From Chloroflexota bacterium (lineage in GTDB: Bacteria > Chloroflexota > Limnocylindria > Limnocylindrales > CSP1-4): a DNA stretch of 55,811 nt. The first letter of the stretch is position 1; every line of letters begins with the position of its first letter. Location of the stretch: contig JAJYJO010000007.1 in NCBI GenBank assembly GCA_021789435.1, positions 1 through 55,811 on the forward strand, read 5' to 3'. The position numbers and the translations under genes were made by a program. Shown piece by piece: positions 7,767 through 14,713 of the stretch. Under the pieces are notes generated by a model that searched no databases, was not told the origin of the DNA, and saw only the letters and a list, made by a program, of their open reading frames with translations.

Positions 7767-9005
7767 ATGGTCCGCTCCCGCCACTCGCTCCTGAGGACCC
7801 TCACCCCCTACATCCTGCTGGCGCCCGGCATCCTCTGGCTGGTCGTCTTCTTCCTCCTGCCGAGCGTCCAGATGTTCCTCTACTCGGTCTCGCAGGGGAC
7901 CGTGGACACCGGCTACCACGTGGCCTGGGTCTGGGACGCCTACGCCCGCATCCCCCAGCTCTTCAGCCGCCAGTTCGGCAACTCCCTCATCTACGGCGGG
8001 CTGGCGACGATCCTGACCTTCCTGATCTCGTATCCCCTGGCCTACTTCATCGCCTTCCGGGGCGGCCGCTACAAGAACCTGATCCTCTTCCTGGTGATCG
8101 CCCCGTTCTTCACCAGCTTCCTCATCCGGACGATCTCCTGGCAGATCATCCTCGGCGACAACGGGCCGGTGATCGTTGCCCTGCGCGACTACCTCAAGGT
8201 GGTGCCCGCGAACTTCACCTTCCTGGGCGAGCCCGTGGCGGTCGTCTCGGGCATCGTCTACAACTTCCTGCCGTTCATGACGCTGCCGCTCTACGTCGCC
8301 CTGGAGCGGATCGACCTGCGCCTCGTGGAGGCTGCCCGGGACCTCTACGCCGGACCATGGCGGCCGCGCGGCCCGGTCTACGGCGCGGCCTTCGGCGCCC
8401 TGCTGGGAGGCGTCGTGGCGTGGGGCGTCGAGTACGACACCCCGTTCTTCGCGGCGCTCGGCGCGCTGATCGGCCTGCTCGTCGGTGCGTTCGCGGTCAA
8501 CGAGTCGTTCCTGCGGGTGACCTTCCCTCTCTCGTTGCCCGGCGTCTTCGCCGGCTCGCTGCTGACCTTCATCCCGGCGATGGGCGACTACGTCAACGCC
8601 TCGCTGCTGGGCAGCCCCAAGACCCAGATGATCGGCAACGTCATCCAGGGCCGGTTCCTCGTCGTGGTCACCGTCCGGGCCCGCATGGCGGGCTTCGACC
8701 GGCGCCTGGAGGAAGCGTCCATGGATCTCGGGGCGAACGAGTGGACGACCTTCTGGCGGGTGACCTTCCCGCTGATTTTCCCCGGGATCATGGCCGCTTC
8801 CCTACTCGCCTTCTCCCTCTCGATCGACGACTTCGTGATCACGAACTTCACCTCGGGCCTCACCAACACCTTCCCGATCTGGGTCTGGGGCTCGATCCGG
8901 ATCTCGCTGCCCGTCCAGATCAATGTGGTCGGCTCGATCATCTTCCTGACGGCCGTGGGGCTGGTCGGCTTGTCGACGCTGCTGCAGCGTCGGGGAGACC
9001 GGTAG
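7767..9005 (+). CDS. Polyamine-type ABC permease: PotB-PotC chimera with extra membrane hairpin
   Basis: A 412-aa membrane protein. Residues 1-195 follow PotB (four membrane segments, then the EAA-loop start VEAARDLYA). Residues about 196-246 are a Gly/Ala-rich insertion with two likely membrane segments (GAAFGALLGGVVAWG and AALGALIGLLVGAFAV). PotB resumes at FLRVTFPLSLPG and runs to GNVIQGRFL near 298. The sequence then passes in frame into the second half of PotC: VTVRARMAGFDRRLEEA, a second EAA loop (MDLGANEW) and the last two membrane segments. PotB's final helix and roughly the first 140 residues of PotC seem absent, and no separate potC follows. It may be a deletion product, an assembly artefact or a real single-chain permease. 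The residual family assignment is secure; function is uncertain. Confidence 0.85.
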   Translation: MVRSRHSLLRTLTPYILLAPGILWLVVFFLLPSVQMFLYSVSQGTVDTGYHVAWVWDAYARIPQLFSRQFGNSLIYGGLATILTFLISYPLAYFIAFRGGRYKNLILFLVIAPFFTSFLIRTISWQIILGDNGPVIVALRDYLKVVPANFTFLGEPVAVVSGIVYNFLPFMTLPLYVALERIDLRLVEAARDLYAGPWRPRGPVYGAAFGALLGGVVAWGVEYDTPFFAALGALIGLLVGAFAVNESFLRVTFPLSLPGVFAGSLLTFIPAMGDYVNASLLGSPKTQMIGNVIQGRFLVVVTVRARMAGFDRRLEEASMDLGANEWTTFWRVTFPLIFPGIMAASLLAFSLSIDDFVITNFTSGLTNTFPIWVWGSIRISLPVQINVVGSIIFLTAVGLVGLSTLLQRRGDR

Positions 9006-9012
9006 CGCGGCG

Positions 9013-9942
9013 ATGACCGCCGAGAGCGAGCCCGCTCCTTCTGGCCCCTTCCTCCGCGACGATGGCCCGGATGGCGGGACACCCACGGGTGGGCTCTTCC
9101 GGATCACCGAGGCTGCCGAACACGTCGGGGTCTCCCCCTCGGCGTTGCGCCTCTGGGAGCGCCAGGGCCTGGTCGGACCGCGGCGCGGCAGAGGCCGCCA
9201 CCGCCTCTACAGCCCGGCCGACCTGGCCCGCCTGCGCGCCATCCGCCGGCTGCGGCAGGTGGAGGGGCTGAACGCCGCGGCGATCCGGAGGGTCCTGCCG
9301 GCCGAGTCGCCGCCGACGCCCGGGATCGACCCGCGGGCCCGGCTGGGGCGGTCGCCGTCTGCCGCGTCCCGCCCGGGCGGGGGTGGGCCGGACGGCGGGC
9401 CGGATCCCGGCCTGGCGAGCCGGCTGCGCCGTCTGCGCGGAGCACGGGGCCTCTCCCTGCGGGAAGCCGGCGCCGCCAGCGGTCTCTCGCCGTCGTTCAT
9501 CTCGTCCCTCGAGCGCGGCCTCACGGGGGCCTCGCTCGACGCCCTCCGCCGGCTGACCCGGGCCTACGCCACGACGCTGGGCGAGCTCCTGCGGGACCCC
9601 GGCCTGGCCGGCGGTCGGCTGGTCCATCCTGCCGATCGCACCGTGCTGGAGGCCGGCAACGGGGTGCGGATCGAGGACCTCTCCCGGGCGCCGACGCAGC
9701 TCGAGTCGCAGCTCTTCGTCCTGGCGCCGGGCGCCAGCAGCGACGGCTACTACTCCCACCCGGGCGAGGAGCTGATGTACCTGATCGAGGGTGCCCTCAC
9801 CGTCTGGCTCGACGAGAGCGAGCGCTACGAGCTGGGGCCGGGCGACGCCCTCACGTTCCCGTCCACCGTCTCGCACCGCTTCGAGGCGCCCGGCCCGGCC
9901 GAGACACGCCTCCTCTGGATCAACACGCCGCCCACCTTCTGA
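9013..9942 (+). CDS. MerR-XRE-cupin triple-domain transcriptional regulator
   Basis: Residues 28-95 are a MerR-type winged helix (FRITEAAEHVGVSPSALRLW, RLYSPADLARLRAI). After a Gly/Pro linker, residues 132-195 form an XRE-type HTH (LRRLRGARGLSLREAGAASG, SPSFISSLERG). Residues 230-309 are a cupin (YSHPGEELMYLIEGAL, LGPGDALTFPS). XRE-cupin regulators such as PuuR often control amine catabolism and the cupin binds the effector. The added MerR domain is unusual, and no typical MerR C-terminal effector region is present. The gene starts 7 nt after the permease stop and precedes the aminotransferase, so it most likely controls this operon. Confidence 0.9.
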   Translation: MTAESEPAPSGPFLRDDGPDGGTPTGGLFRITEAAEHVGVSPSALRLWERQGLVGPRRGRGRHRLYSPADLARLRAIRRLRQVEGLNAAAIRRVLPAESPPTPGIDPRARLGRSPSAASRPGGGGPDGGPDPGLASRLRRLRGARGLSLREAGAASGLSPSFISSLERGLTGASLDALRRLTRAYATTLGELLRDPGLAGGRLVHPADRTVLEAGNGVRIEDLSRAPTQLESQLFVLAPGASSDGYYSHPGEELMYLIEGALTVWLDESERYELGPGDALTFPSTVSHRFEAPGPAETRLLWINTPPTF

Positions 9943-9970
9943 ATCGACCTGACTCGACGAGAGGTCCGCC

Positions 9971-11314
9971 ATGCCCGAGACCGCCGCCCCGAACCCGCCC
10001 GGCCACGGCGCCCTGGCCGGCGTCGAGCCGATCCCGGATCGCTCGGTCGTGCCGCCGGTCTGGTCCCGCTACACCGACATCCTGGTGGACCACGGCGAGG
10101 GCTCGTGGCTCGTCTCCGCGGACGGCGAGCGTTACCTCGACTACAGCTCGGGGATCGGCGTCACGAGCACCGGCCATGCCCACCCGCGGGTGGTCCGGGC
10201 GATCCAGGAGCAGGCCGCCCGGCTCCTCCACGGCCAGCAGAACATCGTCTATCACGAGGCTGGGCTCCGGCTCTACGACCGGCTCTCGCGCCTCCTGCCG
10301 GGCGAGGACTGGAGCGCCTTCCTGGCCAACAGCGGCGCCGAGGCCGTCGAGGCCGCGGTCAAGCTCGCCCGGGTCGCGACCGGCCGGCCGGTCATCATCA
10401 CCTTCCGCGGCGGCTTCCACGGGCGGACCGGCCAGACGATGGCCCTGACGACGGCCAAGAACGTCTATCGGGGCGACTTCGAGCCGCTGCCGGGCTCGGT
10501 CTACGCCACGCCGTACCCCTACTGCTTCCGGGCGGCCGGCGGAGCGCACGATCCGGCCGCCTGCACCTGCGACTGGGAGGACCAGCTCGAGCTGACCTTC
10601 GCCCAGCTCGTCCAGCCCGACCACGTGGCGGCGATCGTGGTCGAGCCGGTCCTCGGCGAGGGTGGCTACGTGGTCCCGCCCCCGGCCTTCCTGCCCCGGC
10701 TGCGCCGGATCGCCGACCGCCACGGGATCCTCCTGGTGGCCGACGAGGTCCAGAGCGGCTTCGGGCGGACCGGCCGCTTCTTCGCGTTCCAGCACTGGGA
10801 CGCCACGCCCGACATCGTGGTCATGGCCAAGGGGATCGCCTCGGGGCTGCCGCTGTCGGGGATCCTGGCTCGGCGCGCCCTGATCGAGCGCTTCCCGCCC
10901 GGGACGCACGGCGGCACGTTCGGCGGCAACGTGGTCTCGTGCGCGGCCGCCAACGCCACGCTCGACGTGATCGAGGACGAGGGGCTCGTCGACAACGCCC
11001 GGGAGCGCGGCCGGCAGCTCCTGGCCGGGCTTCGGGCCTTGGCCGCGCGGCACCGCTCGGTGGGCGACGTGCGGGGGCTGGGGCTGATGGCCGCCCTGGA
11101 GTTCGTGCGACCGGACGAGGGCGACGGGCGCGTCCCGGACGGGGCCCTGGCCCACCGGGTGATCGCCGCGTCCCTGGAGCGGAAGCTGATCGTGCTCTCC
11201 GCCGGGACCTGGAACCAGGTGGTCCGGGTCATCCCGCCGCTGGTGACGACGCCGGACGAGGTGGACCTGGCCCTCCGCACCCTGGGCGCGGCGCTCGGGG
11301 CCGCCGGCGCCTGA
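9971..11314 (+). CDS. Class III aminotransferase (GABA/putrescine/ornithine type)
   Basis: A 447-aa PLP enzyme of fold type I. It shows ANSGAEAVEAAVKLAR (phosphate-binding turn), FRGGFHGRTGQTMALT, the cofactor Asp in LLVADEVQSGFGRTG, and the Schiff-base lysine in VVMAKGIASGLPLSG. The C-terminal half has GTHGGTFGGN, typical of 4-aminobutyrate and related omega-aminotransferases. A good Shine-Dalgarno (GAGAGGT) precedes the ATG. In an operon with a polyamine importer it probably transfers the amino group of putrescine or GABA to 2-oxoglutarate; the exact substrate is inference. Last gene of the operon. Confidence 0.9.
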   Translation: MPETAAPNPPGHGALAGVEPIPDRSVVPPVWSRYTDILVDHGEGSWLVSADGERYLDYSSGIGVTSTGHAHPRVVRAIQEQAARLLHGQQNIVYHEAGLRLYDRLSRLLPGEDWSAFLANSGAEAVEAAVKLARVATGRPVIITFRGGFHGRTGQTMALTTAKNVYRGDFEPLPGSVYATPYPYCFRAAGGAHDPAACTCDWEDQLELTFAQLVQPDHVAAIVVEPVLGEGGYVVPPPAFLPRLRRIADRHGILLVADEVQSGFGRTGRFFAFQHWDATPDIVVMAKGIASGLPLSGILARRALIERFPPGTHGGTFGGNVVSCAAANATLDVIEDEGLVDNARERGRQLLAGLRALAARHRSVGDVRGLGLMAALEFVRPDEGDGRVPDGALAHRVIAASLERKLIVLSAGTWNQVVRVIPPLVTTPDEVDLALRTLGAALGAAGA

Positions 11315-11392
11315 CCGGCGCCTCACCCGCGGCCGGAGTCGCCGGCGTCCACCGTGCCGGCCGGCGCCATCCGGGCCGGCCCGTCCCCGAGC

Positions 11393-11764
11393 TCAGACGA
11401 GGAGCGACGGGTCGAGCTGCTCCCGGCAGAGCGCCTCGAGCGCGGCCGGGTCGGTCCGGATCTCCGCGTCGCTCATCTCCGGCCCCACATCGAGCGTCTC
11501 GACGACCTCCAGCGAGAAGGCGCCGAGGCCGAACCGCTCCGCAGCCTGGCGGAGCCGGCCGTCCAGGGCAGAGGCGGTCCCGGTCGAGCGGGCGAAGTCG
11601 AGCCGATTGCGCAGGCTTGCCAGGTCGGTCGTCGAGCCGAGCAGTGCCTTCCCGGTCTGGCGATTGCGGATCAGGCAGACGGCCGCCTGGGGTCGAGCCT
11701 GCCGGTAGGCCTCGCGCAGCTGCCTGCGGCGGGCCCGGTCGGCGCTCCGGGCAGGATCAGCCAT
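11393..11764 (-). CDS. GIY-YIG nuclease-like small protein
   Basis: A 123-aa protein whose middle (AAVCLIRNRQTGKALLGSTT, then LRNRLDFARSTG) resembles the GIY-YIG fold of small bacterial proteins, where VYxIRNxxNGKxYVGSS is typical. The first motif is degenerate (AVCLIRN for GIY and LLGS for YIG), so nuclease activity is doubtful. The ATG overlaps the end of the upstream phosphatase gene by 8 bp, implying coupled translation. Converges with the aminotransferase gene. Confidence 0.65.
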   Translation of the reverse strand: MADPARSADRARRRQLREAYRQARPQAAVCLIRNRQTGKALLGSTTDLASLRNRLDFARSTGTASALDGRLRQAAERFGLGAFSLEVVETLDVGPEMSDAEIRTDPAALEALCREQLDPSLLV

Positions 11765-12587
11765 CGGCGCGCAGGCGGCCGAGCAGCTCGTCGTGGAGCA
11801 GCCCGTTGGAAGCGACGCAGGAGGCGATCCCCGGCGAACGCTCGCCGTCCACCGAGGTGAGCCGGCCGCCGGCCTCCTCGACGAGTACCAGCGGCGCCGC
11901 CAGGTCCCAGCTGTGCATCCCCGTCTCGATCATCGCTTCGGCCGCGCCCTCGGCCACCAGGGCGTAGCCCCAGAAGTCGCCGAAACCGCGCTCGCGCCAG
12001 GCGGCGGCGATCGTGGCATCGAAGCCCGGCAGCAGGCCGCTGCCCACGCTCTCCGTCCGCGACCCGTAGAGCAGCTGCGCGTCGCCCAGGGACGCGACGT
12101 CCGAGACCGACAGGCGCCGCTCGCCGTTCCAGGCGCCGCCGCCGCGCCAGGCGACCCAGCGCTCACCGAGAGCCGGCGCGCTGATCACGCCGGCCTGCAG
12201 CTCCCCGTCCCGCTCCACGGCCAGCAGGGTCCCGAAGAGGGGCACGCCGCGGATGAAGTTGTGGGTCCCGTCGATCGGGTCGATGTACCAGCGGACTGAT
12301 GCCCCGGCCTCCTCCTCGCCCTCCTCCTCGCCGATCAGCCCGTGGCCGGGGAAGCGGTCCTGGATCCGTTCGCGGATCAGCCGCTCGATCGCCCGGTCGA
12401 CCTCGGTCACCAGCGTGCGGTCGGGCTTGGTGGAGACCCGCATGTCGCGCCGGAAGGCGCCCATCGCCATCCCGTCGGCCAGGTCGCAGCAGGTGACGGC
12501 CAGATCGAGCCAGGCGCGCAACTCGTCATCCGAGGCACGGCGAAGGCCGGCGCTCCAGTCCGGGCCGAAAGGGGCAGGCGGGATCAC
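11757..12587 (-). CDS. Inositol monophosphatase family phosphatase (HisN-like)
   Basis: The 276-aa protein has the family's metal-binding motifs in order: GEEEGEEEAG near the first acidic cluster, WYIDPIDGTHNFIRG (DPxDGTxNF) near residue 120, and MHSWDLAAPLVLVEEAGG (WDxAA) near 225. Such Mg-dependent enzymes dephosphorylate inositol phosphate, histidinol phosphate or related substrates; LVTEVDRAIERLI fits the HisN/SuhB group. The frame stays open to 12686, but the GTG at 12587 lies 7 nt after TAGGAT and suits a leaderless start. Its stop overlaps the start of the GIY-YIG-like gene. Confidence 0.88.
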   Translation of the reverse strand: MIPPAPFGPDWSAGLRRASDDELRAWLDLAVTCCDLADGMAMGAFRRDMRVSTKPDRTLVTEVDRAIERLIRERIQDRFPGHGLIGEEEGEEEAGASVRWYIDPIDGTHNFIRGVPLFGTLLAVERDGELQAGVISAPALGERWVAWRGGGAWNGERRLSVSDVASLGDAQLLYGSRTESVGSGLLPGFDATIAAAWRERGFGDFWGYALVAEGAAEAMIETGMHSWDLAAPLVLVEEAGGRLTSVDGERSPGIASCVASNGLLHDELLGRLRADG

Positions 12588-12594
12588 GCCCCGA

Positions 12595-12600
12595 ATCCTA
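12595..12600 (-). promoter_or_regulatory. -10 element TAGGAT, leaderless phosphatase gene
   Basis: On the minus strand TAGGAT is followed by 7 nt and then the GTG at 12587, the same arrangement as at 1645. Confidence 0.55.
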
Positions 12601-12733
12601 TCGCCCTTCGGGTCCCAGAGCGGCTCGGCCGAGACGCTGGCCGGCACCCAGGTCCCGAAGACCTCCACGTCGACCCCCGTCCCCACACCGACCGACGGCG
12701 GCGCAGCGCAGCCCCGGGTCGGAACGGACTGCG

Positions 12734-12928
12734 AGGCAGACGTACGACCTGACCAGCCTGACGGGGTCGAACCGGGGATCAGGGGCCAGTCTCGGCTACC
12801 ACACGCTCCACATCGTCGAGCTGCGCTACTACGCGACGATCACCGGAGACCGCTTCTTCTCCGCGTATGCCGCCCGGTTCCAGAGCTACCTCAACTCGTG
12901 CGGCCGAACGACAGCGTGCCCGACCTGA
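12734..12928 (+). pseudogene. C-terminal remnant of a D-glucuronyl C5-epimerase-like gene
   Basis: Reading agg-cag-acg from 12734 gives an open stretch ending at TGA 12926-12928. It contains YDLTSLTGS, then LGYHTLHIVELRYYATITGD and FFSAYAARFQSYL. The order YDL, YHxxHIxxL, TGD, AxRFxxYL matches the C-terminal domain of glucuronyl C5-epimerase family proteins. No start codon or upstream domain is present; the frame runs straight into the promoter region of the phosphatase gene on the other strand. It is best read as a 5'-truncated gene left by rearrangement. A short real gene is unlikely because the fragment is only the end of one domain. Confidence 0.6.
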
Positions 12929-13078
12929 GGAAGCACTGGGCGGCACGGTAGCCCTCCTGGAGGGACCAGCGCGCGGACTGGGACCAATCTCCAGGCGGCG
13001 GCGCCGACCGACCGCCGCGCGGGTCGGCGGCCCGGCACGACCTGCCCGAGCGCCCGGCCGACCCCCCGTGCGGGCGCC
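12929..13078. other. Intergenic, nothing recognised
   Basis: GC-rich sequence between the epimerase remnant and the end of the aldolase gene, without a clear terminator or coding signal. Confidence 0.4.
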
Positions 13079-14485
13079 TCAGCCGGCGGGAACGGCCTCC
13101 TTGAGGACGTCCGGGAGCGGACGGTGCAGCACGACCGGCTTCACGTACTTCTCGACCAGCGCCCGGGAGCCGGGCACGCCGAGCTGGCCGAACAGGAAGT
13201 CCACCTTCTGAGCCTGCGAGGCCAGGATCTCGTCCCTGGTGGCCAAGTCCCAGAGCTGCCGCTTGAAGGGTCCGATCGCCCTCTTGCGCGTGCTGTAGAC
13301 GAACTGCGCATCCGTCTGGCCTTCCTTGCGCTCGTCCGCCGCGTTGGCGAAGCACCAGGCCTCGATCTCGCGGTGCAGCTCGGCCGGGAAGGCCGGGTGC
13401 TCGTAGAGCGCGTTCTGGAAGCCCGTCGCCAGGTGGATCTCGGCCGTGCCCACGCCCGGGAACCGGTGGAACAGCTCGTCCGGGAGGGTCGAGGCCCCGT
13501 GCTGGACCGCTCCGGCCAGGCCGGCGGCGCGGGCCTCGGCGGACAGCTCGCGAAGCACCTCGAAGTCGAGCTTGACCTCGGCCACGCCGCCACCGGGCAG
13601 CGGGACGCCGCCGTGACTCGTGCCCGTCTGGACGCTCACCTTGGAGAGGCCGACGAACCTCGAACCTCGGGCCTCCAGCTCGCGGCGGTAACCCTCGAGA
13701 TAGGCCCGCAGCTCCTGGGGGGTCGAGTTCTTCTTGCCTACCTCGCCGATCTCGCCGCCCACCGAGATCGTGACCCCGTCGGTCTCCAGCGAACGAATGA
13801 GCGCCGTCAGCTCGGCCGCTCGGCCGTAGTTCTCGCGCTGCTGCTCGTCGAGCGTCGCCTTCGAGAGGTCGACCAGGGTCGAGCTGTCGATGTCGATGTT
13901 GCGGTAGCCGGCGGCGATGGCGTCCCGGCAGGCTCTGCGGATCTCCTCGGTCACGGCCTCCGGGTCGCTCGCGTACTTCTTGGCGTTGAACTGGTAGTGG
14001 TCGCCCTGGATGAAAACCGGGCCCTGCCAGTCGGCCGCGATGGCGCCGGCCAGGACGCTCGTGGCGTACTCGAAGACGCGCTGGTAGGTGTACGTCTGCT
14101 CCGAGCGAGCGAGCTCGAAGATCACGGCCGCCGCGTCGTTCTCGCGGGCGGTCTCGAGGATGACCCGGGCCATGTCGAAGGTCTGGGCCCGCAGGTTGAT
14201 GGCCGGGACGGTCAGGCCCTCGTACTCGTTCCGCGCGCGGGCCCGGTAGAGCGCTTCGATCGAGGCGGAACGGGCATCGAGCTCCTGGCTCGCCTCCCAG
14301 ACGATCCAGCGGGCGGCCTCGACGGTGGCAGCGTCCTCGCTGAACGTGGCGGTCCAGGCCAGGTCGGCGGCGGCGCGCGCCCGGAAGGCGACCTCGTCGG
14401 TCACGACCAGGCGCTGCCCGTCGATGCGGGCAACGCCCTCCAGGCTGGCCAGCAGCTCCGGGACGGAGCCGGCGACACGGGGCAT
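13079..14485 (-). CDS. Class II fructose-bisphosphate aldolase-like protein
   Basis: At 468 aa this is longer than classical class II aldolases (about 280-360 aa). An N-terminal section of about 100 residues precedes the barrel. Visible marks are TVPAINLRAQTFDMARVILE, VFIQGDHYQFN (where zinc aldolases have a metal-binding DH), SVGGEIGEVGKKN, and SVQTGTSHGG with the phosphate-binding glycines. The C-terminus (FLFGQLGVPGSRALVEKYV) may cap the barrel. It probably makes or splits a ketose bisphosphate with dihydroxyacetone phosphate as partner; the precise substrate is open. An AGGAGG sits at good spacing before the ATG at 14485, which excludes the longer open frame to 14593. Confidence 0.85.
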   Translation of the reverse strand: MPRVAGSVPELLASLEGVARIDGQRLVVTDEVAFRARAAADLAWTATFSEDAATVEAARWIVWEASQELDARSASIEALYRARARNEYEGLTVPAINLRAQTFDMARVILETARENDAAAVIFELARSEQTYTYQRVFEYATSVLAGAIAADWQGPVFIQGDHYQFNAKKYASDPEAVTEEIRRACRDAIAAGYRNIDIDSSTLVDLSKATLDEQQRENYGRAAELTALIRSLETDGVTISVGGEIGEVGKKNSTPQELRAYLEGYRRELEARGSRFVGLSKVSVQTGTSHGGVPLPGGGVAEVKLDFEVLRELSAEARAAGLAGAVQHGASTLPDELFHRFPGVGTAEIHLATGFQNALYEHPAFPAELHREIEAWCFANAADERKEGQTDAQFVYSTRKRAIGPFKRQLWDLATRDEILASQAQKVDFLFGQLGVPGSRALVEKYVKPVVLHRPLPDVLKEAVPAG

Positions 14486-14562
14486 CGCTTTCCTCCTGTT
14501 CGGGCGGGCGTGATCGGTCGCCGGTGGTCTGCGCGTCGCCGGGATGCCCGTGCTCGGCCCGA

Positions 14563-14568
14563 ATCCTA
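14563..14568 (-). promoter_or_regulatory. -10 element TAGGAT for the aldolase gene
   Basis: TAGGAT on the minus strand would start transcription near 14556, leaving a leader of about 70 nt with a strong Shine-Dalgarno before the ATG at 14485. Confidence 0.4.
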
Positions 14569-14594
14569 CCGCCACCGGCGGAGCGCCCACCACC

Positions 14595-14629
14595 CTGCCG
14601 CCCGGCCCGTTTGCGGGCCGTCCCGGCAG
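14595..14629 (-). terminator. Long hairpin between VWA and aldolase genes
   Basis: CTGCCG, CGGCCCG, loop TTTG, CGGGCCG and CGGCAG form a two-part stem of 6 and 7 bp with a small internal loop. It lies 85 bp beyond the VWA stop. There is no U-tract, so it is only a possible terminator or processing site. Confidence 0.35.
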
Positions 14630-14713
14630 GACCCTCGGCCTGCCTCCTGCAGGCTGCGCGGGCCGGCCGACCCACGCGCCAGGCCTGCGCGCCGGCCCGC
14701 CCGCCGGGACGGC

